This document shows positions 51,801-57,364 of a stretch of 64,000 nucleotides of DNA, one piece after another. The first letter of the stretch is position 1, and each line of letters opens with the position of its first letter. The notes beneath the pieces were generated by a model. It ran no database searches and was not told the origin of the DNA. It was given only the letters and a program-made list of their open reading frames with translations. The translations under genes were made by a program, and so were the position numbers. This DNA is from Campylorhamphus procurvoides. Taxonomy: Eukaryota > Chordata > Aves > Passeriformes > Dendrocolaptidae. The stretch is from assembly GCA_013396655.1 (NCBI GenBank), contig WBMV01006674.1, positions 372,224-436,223 of the forward strand. Direction: 5' to 3'.

Positions 51801-52386
51801 AACATCAAAGATTCTAAAAGACTCTATATAAAAGCAAAATGGAGACTTTAGCACTACTACATTCAGTGATGCTGTATTATGGCACTAGTAATGAGACAGC
51901 TCTTGAGAATGCAATTCCATTTGTACATTTCTCAACTAAGATTAAAAAGTGGTGAGAGCATTGCTTACTTAGCACCATGAGACTGAACCTTAGGAGGCAA
52001 AGATAAAACAGGCAAAGGAGATCAGGGTGCTTTTCTCATACATTTCTGTTAAATGTAAGGAGGAGGAAACTACTTTTTAACTCCCCTTCTACTCTTTTCC
52101 ATGTAGTAAACGCTTGTCAGAATTTACTTCTGTAGGTGATAGATGTTCTCCATAAACACCAGATGTCACGGCTGAGGAAGTAAACATAGGTGATGGTTGT
52201 GGGTGGGAGGGGCACTGAAGGGTTGAAGAGGGGAGCAACTGGGAAAGAGATATGGGAATATACCGTGGGGGTTTGTTTTTTTCATTTTCCAGGAGGTTAC
52301 ATGGAAACAGAGGCAGCAGCTCAGGAATCTCTGGGCTTAGGCAAACTTGGAACCCAAGCAGAAAAGGACAGAAGACTAAAGAAAAA
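12710..52386 (+). CDS. PPFIA2: Liprin-alpha-2 gene, internal part (15 core exons, partial at both ends)
   Basis: Joined in order, the fifteen core exons give 1,997 nt with no internal stop and matching phases at every junction. The product matches vertebrate liprin-alpha-2 as I remember it, about residues 216-881. Paralogue-specific stretches decide for alpha-2: [38 protein letters not shown] and [10 protein letters not shown]. Liprin-alpha proteins are cytoplasmic scaffolds of the presynaptic active zone. The coiled coils bind ELKS/CAST and RIM and oligomerise; the C-terminal SAM domains, not in this window, bind LAR-type receptor phosphatases, CASK and liprin-beta. The initiator exons lie upstream and the SAM exons downstream of the window. 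Phases: all junctions from 12710 to 36464 are phase 0; later ones are mixed. Product and orthology are strong; residue numbers come from memory and are approximate. Confidence 0.95.
15000..15660 (-). mobile_element. Possible solo LTR of an endogenous retrovirus
   Basis: This stretch is richer in C and G than its surroundings. Read on the minus strand it shows an LTR-like order: TATAAAA (reverse of 15114-15120), then about 65 nt later ATTAAA (reverse of 15043-15048) as a polyadenylation signal, then a short U5-like end. I found no clear TG...CA ends or target-site duplication, no coding region, and no family name I can defend. Boundaries are approximate. Confidence 0.35.
15676..15692. repeat. 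Short AT palindromic microsatellite
   Basis: An uninterrupted AT run framed by ac...gt, so self-complementary. Confidence 0.7.
19254..19342. repeat. A/C-rich low-complexity tract
   Basis: Nearly 90 nt almost free of T and G, made of irregular aac, aaac, caaa units (accaaccaaacaaaaaaaac and similar). It could be an expanded poly-A tail or a simple repeat. Open frames across it are meaningless Lys/Asn/Thr/Pro strings. Confidence 0.8.
20458..20679 (+). CDS. PPFIA2: PPFIA2 exon b: coiled-coil segment (74 codons)
   Basis: This 222-nt exon runs from acceptor ctgttaacag to donor GAG|gtaaga, phase 0-0. It begins [20 protein letters not shown], a short serine/acidic hinge, and continues as a long predicted coiled coil ([20 protein letters not shown], then [14 protein letters not shown]) ending in KYQRDIRE. 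It corresponds to about residues 255-328 of the family member and lies in the part of liprin-alpha known to bind active-zone partners such as ELKS/CAST and RIM. Codon reading is uninterrupted and the paralogue match is close to complete. Confidence 0.95.
20680..23860 (+). other. PPFIA2: Intron b-c (3.2 kb)
   Basis: The centre is a sense-oriented CR1 LINE fragment (21237-22549). The rest is AT-rich with nothing else recognised. Confidence 0.88.
21237..22549 (+). mobile_element. CR1 LINE, 5'-truncated, with decayed reverse transcriptase and 3' end
   Basis: The forward frame begins in the CR1 reverse-transcriptase domain ([18 protein letters not shown]) and runs through [13 protein letters not shown] to the catalytic region, which reads FGDD (21694-21705) where CR1 usually has FADD. 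A TAG at 21613-21615 stands where the conserved SGVPQGSVLGP motif would continue, and frameshifts follow, so it is dead. The 3' part ([20 protein letters not shown]) and the terminal attctgtgatgctatgatg give the CR1 tail. It inserted in the same orientation as PPFIA2, within intron b-c. Confidence 0.92.
23861..24007 (+). CDS. PPFIA2: PPFIA2 exon c: coiled-coil segment (49 codons)
   Basis: This 147-nt exon lies between acceptor cacattag and donor CAG|gtgtgg, phase 0-0. It encodes [20 protein letters not shown] at the start and [12 protein letters not shown] at the end, about residues 329-377. It is a highly charged Leu/Glu/Lys coiled coil, one of the most conserved stretches among liprin-alpha paralogues. 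The donor (gtgtgg) is weaker than the consensus, but the flanking frame joins precisely to exons b and d, so the boundary is secure. No in-frame continuation past the donor makes sense as protein. Confidence 0.95.
24008..25810 (+). other. PPFIA2: Intron c-d (1.8 kb)
   Basis: AT-rich intron with an AC/GT inverted repeat at 24770-24797. Nothing else was recognised. Confidence 0.88.
24770..24797. repeat. Inverted AC/GT repeat (10-bp arms, 8-nt loop)
   Basis: Arm acacacacat (24770-24779) pairs with atgtgtgtgt (24788-24797). It probably arose from adjoining CA and TG microsatellites. Confidence 0.75.
25811..25945 (+). CDS. PPFIA2: PPFIA2 exon d: coiled-coil segment (45 codons)
   Basis: This 135-nt exon runs from acceptor tggccttcag to donor AAG|gtactg, phase 0-0. 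It begins [20 protein letters not shown] and ends [11 protein letters not shown], about residues 378-422. Leucines at regular heptad-like spacing indicate a coiled coil. The exon ends exactly where the 87-nt candidate cassette (34392-34478) would be inserted before exon f. The intron that follows is the longest complete one here at about 8.4 kb, which is where alternative exons tend to sit. Confidence 0.95.
25946..34391 (+). other. PPFIA2: Intron d to cassette exon (8.4 kb)
   Basis: The longest complete intron of the window. It has a purine-rich stretch at about 29770-29945 and a somewhat more GC-rich portion around 28750-29300 and 30950-31530, but no recognisable repeat family or exon there. 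If the 87-nt exon is skipped, the intron runs on to 34898. Confidence 0.85.
34392..34478 (+). CDS. PPFIA2: Candidate in-frame cassette exon of PPFIA2 (29 codons)
   Basis: Between exons d and f is an 87-nt open segment. It has a long pyrimidine-rich acceptor (ctctccttttccttgacttgttag) and a donor AAG|gtagtc, phase 0-0 like its neighbours. It would add a Ser/Thr/Asp-rich start ([14 protein letters not shown]) followed by a helix-like [15 protein letters not shown], placed between ALTK and AEERHGN. Including or skipping it keeps the frame. I do not remember it in the canonical protein, so it is either an alternative exon or a well-formed decoy. The donor is weaker than those of the core exons, which fits regulated use. 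A TGCATG (Rbfox-type) site lies about 170 nt downstream. Confidence 0.7.
34479..34898 (+). other. PPFIA2: Intron between cassette exon and exon f (420 nt)
   Basis: Short intron with a T-run (about 34548-34559) and a TGCATG at 34646-34651. Confidence 0.7.
34646..34651 (+). promoter_or_regulatory. TGCATG, possible Rbfox splicing site
   Basis: The hexamer TGCATG lies in the 420-nt intron about 170 nt after the donor of the 87-nt cassette candidate. Rbfox proteins bind UGCAUG, and binding downstream of an exon usually promotes its inclusion in neurons and muscle. The motif is seen directly; its use here is inference, and a hexamer turns up by chance about once per 4 kb. Confidence 0.35.
34899..34982 (+). 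CDS. PPFIA2: PPFIA2 exon f: coiled-coil segment (28 codons)
   Basis: This 84-nt exon lies between acceptor tttttttacag and donor AGA|gtatgt, phase 0-0. It encodes [20 protein letters not shown] followed by EKNQELQR, about residues 423-450. This is a near-invariant liprin-alpha coiled-coil signature present in all paralogues. The exon lacks the usual G-ending last codon pattern (it ends AGA), yet the following gtatgt is a good donor. It joins exon d directly in the canonical transcript, or the 87-nt candidate exon if that is included. Confidence 0.95.
34983..35332 (+). other. PPFIA2: Intron f-g (350 nt)
   Basis: Short intron with nothing recognised in it besides splice signals. Confidence 0.9.
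35333..35464 (+). CDS. PPFIA2: PPFIA2 exon g: coiled-coil segment (44 codons)
   Basis: This 132-nt exon runs from acceptor acattaaag to donor AAG|gtacag, phase 0-0. It encodes [20 protein letters not shown] at its start and [10 protein letters not shown] at its end, about residues 451-494. It is a charged amphipathic helix with leucine heptads. An upstream in-frame extension through the intron is open but not protein-like; the AG immediately before GCA AGG gives the conserved ARQREK junction, so that start was chosen. It lies only 350 nt after exon f. Confidence 0.95.
35465..36401 (+). other. PPFIA2: Intron g-h (0.9 kb)
   Basis: Unique-looking sequence ending in a long T-rich acceptor tract (36369-36399). 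Nothing else was recognised. Confidence 0.9.
36402..36464 (+). CDS. PPFIA2: PPFIA2 exon h: short coiled-coil exon (21 codons)
   Basis: This 63-nt exon is preceded by a long T-rich tract ending atttctag and followed by donor AAG|gtacta, phase 0-0. It encodes [20 protein letters not shown] plus a final lysine, about residues 495-515. The match to liprin-alpha-2 is close; paralogues differ strongly just here (alpha-3/4 have a different SLLREVES-type sequence), which helps assign the gene. It is the last of the run of phase 0-0 exons. Confidence 0.94.
37165..37325 (-). mobile_element. CR1-like fragment without its 3' end
   Basis: The stretch with agtaaagaatttcttcctaa and ccctctttcagtttaaagcc, then ccattatcctttgtcctatt, matches the CR1 segment that normally lies about 150-300 nt inside the 3' end. 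The terminal octamer repeats are absent. Boundaries are approximate. Confidence 0.7.
37921..37992 (-). mobile_element. CR1 3' tail fragment
   Basis: The run aatctcatagtctcatagaa followed by tcacttaggctggaaaagat and tccaactgtt is the reverse complement of a CR1 3' terminus. It lies about 600 bp from the other CR1 piece, and the two may derive from one broken copy. Confidence 0.75.
38337..38428 (+). CDS. PPFIA2: PPFIA2 exon i: end of coiled coil (30 codons plus 2 nt)
   Basis: This 92-nt exon runs from acceptor cttatttccag to donor AAG|gtaata. It enters in phase 0 and leaves with two bases (AG) of an arginine codon completed by the G that opens exon j. It encodes [20 protein letters not shown] and then [10 protein letters not shown], about residues 516-545. 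The helical coiled coil ends in this exon and changes into a Ser/Thr/Pro linker. Confidence 0.94.
38429..40751 (+). other. PPFIA2: Intron i-j (2.3 kb)
   Basis: AT-rich with a more mixed-composition patch around 39280-39900. No repeat or exon recognised. Confidence 0.88.
40752..40887 (+). CDS. PPFIA2: PPFIA2 exon j: linker with basic patch (45 codons after split Arg)
   Basis: This 136-nt exon starts after acceptor tttatttatag, completes the split arginine codon, and ends at AAG|gttaat. It encodes [20 protein letters not shown], then a strongly basic run [19 protein letters not shown], about residues 547-591. The sequence is low in hydrophobics and probably disordered. The many Ser and Tyr residues next to Arg clusters make it a plausible phosphorylation region, though that is inference. 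The donor gttaat departs from consensus, but the frame into exon k is exact. Confidence 0.94.
40888..41259 (+). other. PPFIA2: Intron j-k (372 nt)
   Basis: Short intron with a non-canonical-looking but acceptable donor (gttaat). Nothing else seen. Confidence 0.9.
41260..41480 (+). CDS. PPFIA2: PPFIA2 exon k: acidic segment and conserved helix (73 codons plus 2 nt)
   Basis: This 221-nt exon lies between acceptor ccttctcag and donor CAG|gtatgt; it begins in phase 0 and leaves the two bases AG of an Arg codon. It encodes [20 protein letters not shown], an acidic block [15 protein letters not shown], then [13 protein letters not shown] and the conserved helix [18 protein letters not shown]. It corresponds to about residues 592-664. 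The [10 protein letters not shown] form is specific to alpha-2; other paralogues carry AFESDADVSD-like sequence. The helix continues into the next exon. Confidence 0.95.
41481..43578 (+). other. PPFIA2: Intron k-l (2.1 kb)
   Basis: AT-rich unique-looking sequence. Nothing recognised. Confidence 0.88.
43579..43816 (+). CDS. PPFIA2: PPFIA2 exon l: coiled coil and Ser/Pro-rich linker (79 codons after split Arg)
   Basis: This 238-nt exon starts after acceptor cttaataag, completes the split Arg, and ends CTG|gtaaga in phase 0. It encodes [20 protein letters not shown], then a Ser-rich stretch ([19 protein letters not shown]) and [17 protein letters not shown], about residues 666-744. Several S/T-P motifs (STP, LTP, RSP) are potential proline-directed kinase sites; that is inference from motif only. 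The acceptor has a modest pyrimidine tract. The end matches the known family junction before the 30-nt microexon. Confidence 0.95.
43817..46251 (+). other. PPFIA2: Intron l-m (2.4 kb)
   Basis: Holds a two-copy 25-bp tandem repeat (45046-45095) and a moderately GC-richer section at about 44770-45740. The end is the TGC-rich acceptor of the microexon. Confidence 0.88.
45046..45095. repeat. Two-copy 25-bp tandem duplication
   Basis: Copies 45046-45070 and 45071-45095 abut exactly and agree at 22 of 25 positions (cagtttagtatggtgtttgc against caatttagtatgttgtttgc). Confidence 0.85.
46252..46281 (+). CDS. PPFIA2: PPFIA2 exon m: 30-nt microexon ([10 protein letters not shown])
   Basis: This ten-codon microexon, phase 0-0, encodes [10 protein letters not shown], about residues 745-754. 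It is preceded by a T-run and a TGC-rich stretch (ttgttgctgcttgtg) then accaatctaag, and is followed by AAG|gtatga. The peptide occurs in vertebrate liprin-alpha-1 and -2 as I remember them, so the exon is real. Skipping keeps the frame and removes a basic patch between two linker exons. The TGC repeats just upstream of the acceptor resemble sites used by the neural microexon regulator SRRM4; that regulation is inferred, not shown. Confidence 0.93.
46282..47183 (+). other. PPFIA2: Intron m-n (0.9 kb)
   Basis: AT-rich. Nothing recognised apart from a C-rich acceptor tract at its end. Confidence 0.9.
47184..47314 (+). CDS. PPFIA2: PPFIA2 exon n: linker (43 codons plus 2 nt)
   Basis: This 131-nt exon runs from acceptor ctccctcccccag to donor AAG|gtaaga; it starts in phase 0 and leaves AG of a serine codon. 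It encodes [20 protein letters not shown], then [20 protein letters not shown] and DAR, about residues 755-797. The KCETSPP(P/S)(T/S)PRA element is conserved in all liprin-alphas and may carry proline-directed phosphorylation sites. The region is predicted disordered from its composition. Confidence 0.95.
47315..47827 (+). other. PPFIA2: Intron n-o (513 nt)
   Basis: Short intron with nothing else recognised. Confidence 0.9.
47828..47982 (+). CDS. PPFIA2: PPFIA2 exon o: Ser-rich and basic conserved block (51 codons)
   Basis: This 155-nt exon follows acceptor cattttgtag and ends CTCA|gtaagg. It completes a split serine at its start and leaves one base of an Arg codon. It encodes a Ser-rich lead-in ([17 protein letters not shown]) and the family-wide basic block [20 protein letters not shown], about residues 799-849. 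The upstream bases up to the AG contain an in-frame tag, so the acceptor at 47826-47827 is fixed by the SSLPAS junction. This basic motif precedes the SAM region in all liprin-alphas. Confidence 0.95.
47983..52292 (+). other. PPFIA2: Intron o-p (4.3 kb)
   Basis: AT-rich. It includes a tiny CR1 3' remnant (49732-49765). No other repeat or exon was recognised. Confidence 0.88.
49732..49765 (-). mobile_element. Tiny CR1 3' remnant
   Basis: The bases tatcacagaatatagtgagt followed by tggaagggacaatg resemble the CR1 3' end. It is very short, so the call is tentative. Confidence 0.45.
52293..52386 (+). CDS. PPFIA2: PPFIA2 exon p: last exon in window, pre-SAM linker (30 codons)
   Basis: This 94-nt exon runs from acceptor cattttccag to an excellent donor AAA|gtgagt. 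It completes the split Arg, encodes [20 protein letters not shown] and [10 protein letters not shown], and leaves two bases (AA) of the next lysine, about residues 851-880. The next canonical exon should start with G CAT GAG (HELLEEARR) and opens the SAM-domain part. I do not see it in the remaining 11.6 kb. [14 protein letters not shown] sequence varies between paralogues and supports alpha-2. Confidence 0.95.
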
Positions 52387-54150
52387 GTGAGTACCTTTTT
52401 TATGTGACTTTGTTTGGCTCAAAGTTGATTAAAATGTCAGGATTTGTGTCAGTTTTATGCAGACATGTAACAAGAAGCAAGACCGTCCACTATGGCATTT
52501 TAGCACGAAGAGTAGGTTTTTTCCCAGTCTAAAAGTTTTTAAAGCTGCACATAAAATATTCATAGTCTGTCAATTTCAATATTGTTTCATTTGCGAAAGA
52601 GCATAAATTTGTGAGAAAGAGACATTTTTGTATTTCACATGTCATTAATTCTGTGCCTTTTGCCTACCATGCAATTCTTAAAATATTAGGCAGGTGTTGA
52701 ATGATTCACTATGTAGATTTTTTTTCAGAAAGTTAAAAAAGAATTGTTTGTATTATCTGTAGAACACAATGTCATTTCTGTTTATAGAGGTCAAACGCTC
52801 CCCATAAACCCTAGCAGCTTCACTTTCTTTTTGCCTGTCAGCAAATGGAAACCTAGCTTTTTGTTTGCATCAATTATATAATAGTTTAATGCTGTCTTTG
52901 ATGCACTTTCTTGTAAAAACAGTACACTGGCTCATAGCAGCTGCCAGGAGCTATGGAGAACTAGTAAGATAAGGCTACAAACACAAAAGAAAGTTTTTGT
53001 CAGTGTTGCAGTTCCAGAGTAATTAGAGGGTGTCAGAGAAAAAAGATAGTACTTAAAAATGACTTTACAAATTCATTCTGGAAACAAACATTTTTTGTCC
53101 ATAACCATTAACTTTACTGCTATTACTTGGATTCCGAAAGCCTCATTTTTAAAATTTCCCAATTTTTCATGTTTCTTTTAGTCTTTTAATATTCCTTGAC
53201 AGAGTTTCAAGAAAATTTGCAAGTCTAATCCAAAGAATCTAGGGATAATGTTTGAACTTCTCCTTAAATTTTTATGTAAAATATTTTTAATCACTACTTT
53301 CTTATCAAGCCCTTAATGAAATATAACTTTAAATGTACACATCCATGTAATGTGCAAATGTAAGCATTCCATTTCAATCAGCCTCAATTTAGCAATTAGA
53401 GAAGTGGTCATTGTGCTAGCTGAGAGGGAAGAAAAATTTTTAATTCAATGAAGAAACTCACAATAACATTCACAAGGATATTACAGTTGATGAGTCTTGT
53501 CCCTGTATTTCTTATCGATAGATTTTTATTGCTAATTAGTAATTTAGACATGTATGGATGTAGAGGATGTTACTATGCTTTTTTTAGTAAACCTAGAAGG
53601 TATCTTTGAGCCATCATTAGCATTCATAAAGAATATAATTGAAATTTCAGGGTCCTTTTTTTCAAGTCCCTATGTATCTTCCAGTTCTGAGGATTGGATG
53701 TACCAAAGTATTGAAATCACTTTGAAGGGATAAATGTCTTTGTTCACTTTCTTATGTGTTAGTTCCTTAAGTGGGTAAAACAACATATGACTTGACACAT
53801 ACAACTGCATACACAACACAACTACTTCATATATGGGATTGCCTACCAAGTTTTGGGTATAGAAATAATAAGTGTACAGGTAATCTGTTATTAATGTTCT
53901 GTCTAATCTCACACAATCAGACTTCCCCATGCTTTCTGCTTTTCAAGTCTTTCCTTTTTTTCTCCTGTGTCTGTCTGTCCTTGTTCTTTATGGGTTAGAT
54001 ATAATCAAAATGTTCTCTGTTAGAAGGAAAGGAACCTTTCCTTTGTGACTGTGACTATTCACTTAGTCTGAACTGCGTGTATTTATTCTAAATATATGTT
54101 CTATAAATATGTCATGAAGATACTTAATTTTTTCCCCCTGTTCCTTTTAG

Positions 54151-54202
54151 GTTTGCCTATCTTCGTAGTTTCTCACCTTATAATCCTCAAAACTTCTTTT
54201 AA
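54151..54202 (+). other. Candidate alternative terminal coding segment (weak)
   Basis: A very strong acceptor (tttttccccctgttccttttag) is followed by 52 nt that stay open in the exon p phase, adding FAYLRSFSPYNPQNFF before TAA at 54200-54202. If used, it would give a liprin-alpha-2 lacking all SAM domains. A 16-codon open stretch has a good chance of occurring at random, and I see no convincing AATAAA close downstream, so this is only a possibility. Confidence 0.15.
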
Positions 54203-54251
54203 GATTCCTCTTAATTTACTATCAGAGAAAGATTAGCATACATTGCTAGTT

Positions 54252-54264
54252 TATATATATATAT
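54252..54264. repeat. Short (AT)n run
   Basis: Six to seven AT units within AT-rich intron sequence. Confidence 0.6.
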
Positions 54265-54426
54265 GTTTATATTTACATATGTTATATAGTAGTAGAGGAA
54301 CCATAATATGAGAAAAAATGTAACATATTGTGTTAGAGAAATACATGAAATTCCACTGAATTAGAGTAGTCATTAGAGTGCCAAGCTATCAATAGAGTGT
54401 AAGAGAATACCTCCTTGTAAGAAATG

Positions 54427-54562
54427 CAGTCACAGAGTTACAGAATGGGGAAGGTTGGAAGGGCCGACAGTGGGTCATCTGGTCCAACCTCCCTGCTCAA
54501 GCAGAGTCATCCTAGAGCACATGGCACAGGATTGTGTCCAGACAGCTCTTGAGTATCTGTCA
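54427..54562 (-). mobile_element. CR1 LINE 3' end fragment
   Basis: The segment cagtcacagagttacagaat, then aggttggaagggccgacagt, ggtccaacctccctgctcaa and ttgtgtccagacagctcttg is the reverse complement of a CR1 3' end of the type that carries the 'gtccagacagctcttgagta' block. Confidence 0.88.
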
Positions 54563-55104
54563 TGTATTTGCACATCTTACCTTAGAAAGTATTAAGCTGA
54601 AACTGTTCAGAAGTCATTTAAATGAAAAGTTTGTCTCAGCAGGTCAGATCCCTTTCTGCCAACACTTAACAATGCATAATTCCCTGTGGGATTAGCTGCA
54701 AGATTGCTATCTGTGTAGTGCAATTGAGAATACTATGCTGTGTAACGTTAATGGTGGTGGTGATGCGTATGAAATCTTTATAAGAGGTAATAAGAGAAGT
54801 ATGAGAATCGTTTTCCATCTCATGATGTAGGAGTAAGATTTAAGTCCAAACAATTGATTCCTTTTTACTGCTGAACAAAACCACTCTACAAATGCTGCAG
54901 AGACAGTAAGCACAGTCACTGGAACACAGAAAAGAACGATTCACTTTGTAAGGATTTCTGTGGCTAATTTAGATTAGGACATAAAACTCCAAAAGAGTCA
55001 GAACTCGCCAATAGGATCATTAAAGGATAGGCTAAAGCAAGGAAACACTACTTTATATTACATTTTATATCTGAGAGCTTTACTTATGCTGCCTTTGTTA
55101 CTTC

Positions 55105-55240
55105 CTTTAAAAAAATAAAAACCAAAACCACTACCAAAAAAGACCCAAAAAATACCAAACAAAAATAAAAATCAAAGAACACCACCACTCCCCCCCCAAA
55201 AAAAGGCAAAACAAAAAAACAAACCAAAAACCAACCGCAA
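55105..55240. repeat. A/C-rich low-complexity tract
   Basis: Irregular A/C-rich sequence with a C-run (about 55188-55197) and many aaaac/aaacc units, similar in character to the tract at 19254-19342. Confidence 0.8.
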
Positions 55241-56702
55241 ATACCTCAAAATTCTGGTGCCAGAGCCAGTTCTTTTTTCCATAAAACGGGGAAAATACCA
55301 CATACTGTAGTTGTGTTTCTCTTTTATACATGCAAGTGAAATGGCTTTCAACCCTGTTAACAGCTCAGCAAACATCCCTTCCAGTTCAGTGGTAGTTCTG
55401 GTGCAGGAAAGCAAGGATTCTCCCCTTGATGTGAAACAAAGGTCTAATTCATTACTGTGATCAACACAGGAGGACTGTGATACTACTCATGAGCTTCACC
55501 AGACTTTGCTATTAGCTTTAATTTAGTTTGGATAGGAGTTATTGTAAAAGGATGGATTCCTGTTAAAATGATATCCGTAGTATTTCTTTCAGTTTAATTA
55601 ATCTCTAAAGAGAAATAGTTAAAATTCTGCATTCCAATTTTGCATTCTTCAATGTATTGAACTTCATCAGTAATTCCACAAGAATGCTTCTACCCCAGGG
55701 ATGAAGATGCCCAGCGTTTCAAATTGTCAGCTCTTGCAGCCAGTAGGTACTAAAGTTCCATCAGATGTCCTGCCTACCTTCTCCCCCAGTAGCAAGGGTG
55801 TGCATTGATTCTGCTCTGAACTCATGGAGTTACAAACACACTGAAGTGTGTTGTAGTATTTTAGCACAATTTCCATGCATAGATTAGAGTACTGAATAAT
55901 ACATTTCACTCTGAAAAGTTTAATGAGAGAATATGCTAATTCTGGAGACCAGTTCTCTCTCTGGTGATTATAATGTCATTAACCAAAATTCAAAGTTTCC
56001 CTTCTTCTTGCTTAGAAGATGCTATTTAGATGTAAAATTTCTTTCAGTTTCAATTGACTACTTAGACATCATTAAAATGTAATTAACAGTTTGTCTCAAT
56101 GATATGCCAGACATTTATAAACCTCAAACAAGAAACAATTCATCCAACATTTGGTTATTACAGCGGATTTATTAGGAACAAGTTTTATTCCTAAGGCATC
56201 AAAGAGAAATTAAGGAAGCTGTGTAGAATTTTAAGATTATACCCAACATTTCTTAAAATAATCTGAAAAGATGAATTTAAGAGTTGCCTGACTCATCCAT
56301 AGGTATTTATTCTCAGACATTAAATATATGACAGCTCTAATTAACATTGAAATATTTTAGGTCTTACTATTTGTAAATTGAGCATACAGAACTAGAAGCC
56401 AAAAGATGAAGGTATTTAAAGTGTTTAGAGTGTTATTCCATTATTTGGTGAAAATAAGTTATGTCGGATTGTGGCAAAGAGTAATGCATTGCATTTTTAT
56501 TATTTAAATTAGCCTTTATATTCCACTTCCCTTGTTCTGTATAAGAGCTGTTAATATTTTATATGTATTGTCTTCTGCCTTTTGCCTGACTCTTAGAGCT
56601 TGTTTGTCTAATGAGTAACTTCTTCAAGAAAAGTCACAGCGTAGGACTAGAAGTATTAATGATACAGATATTTGTGTTATGATCTGATTAGTGAGAGATA
56701 CG

Positions 56703-57364
56703 TGTGACCGAAATAAGGTGCAAACAAGACTATATGCCTTAGTCAATAATATGGATTTTATTTAACAGTAAATGTGAGGTAGAGAGATAGAAAGAAATAG
56801 GAAAGCAGGGTTGAGGGAGGGGAGGGCAGGAAGGAGAGAGAGAGATCATGCAGAAGGTAGTCCCCACCCCTGGATCTGGCAGCATCCTGTTGGTCCTTCT
56901 TCAACTTGGCCTTCTCAGTGGTGGAGGTCCCAGAGTCATTCTTCTGGGGTACCACCTTTCTACAGTCCAAGTTCCAGATATCCATACAGATGTTCCCATA
57001 ACTTGGGGTGGCATGTGTATCAGCAGTTGCTTCCTTTGCCACGGTTTGCCACAATTTTTGTCTGGATGCATTAATCAGGATGTGCTAAACAGATCTCACT
57101 TCTGCAAGGCTGGAATTACTGCCTTCCTGTTGCAAATTTCTCCTGTCTGTGCTTGTCTCAAGTTCCTACTGTGGTAGCTTATCTTATGACAAGTTCCTTC
57201 TGTGGCCTTGACAGTGTTTTGAGACAGGCAACTGTGATCTTTAAGGCTTTACAGCCCTCTGTCACCATTGCATTTATCTGAGTAAAAGAAGGATTCAAAT
57301 AATTTGCACTCACCTAGGCCATACATTTAGATTAAGATATGCTCTCTAGAAGGCACCCATCACA
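56703..57364 (-). mobile_element. Possible solo LTR of an endogenous retrovirus
   Basis: The + strand runs from TGTGACC at 56703 to ATCACA at 57364, giving short inverted ends of the TG...CA type. On the minus strand AATAAA (reverse of 56757-56762) lies near the 3' end, after a pyrimidine-rich R-like stretch (reverse of 56773-56847). I could not confirm a target-site duplication (atacg against agctg), so the ends may be wrong. No retroviral coding sequence is visible. Confidence 0.3.
56773..56847. repeat. Purine-rich tract
   Basis: About 75 nt of almost pure A/G on the + strand (gagggaggggagggcaggaa, then gagagagaga). It lies within the possible LTR. Confidence 0.75.

Noticed and set aside
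56758..57177. Overlapping open frames of about 90-110 codons on both strands
   Set aside because: No recognisable domain or splice logic; the region is GC-richer and better explained as a possible LTR.
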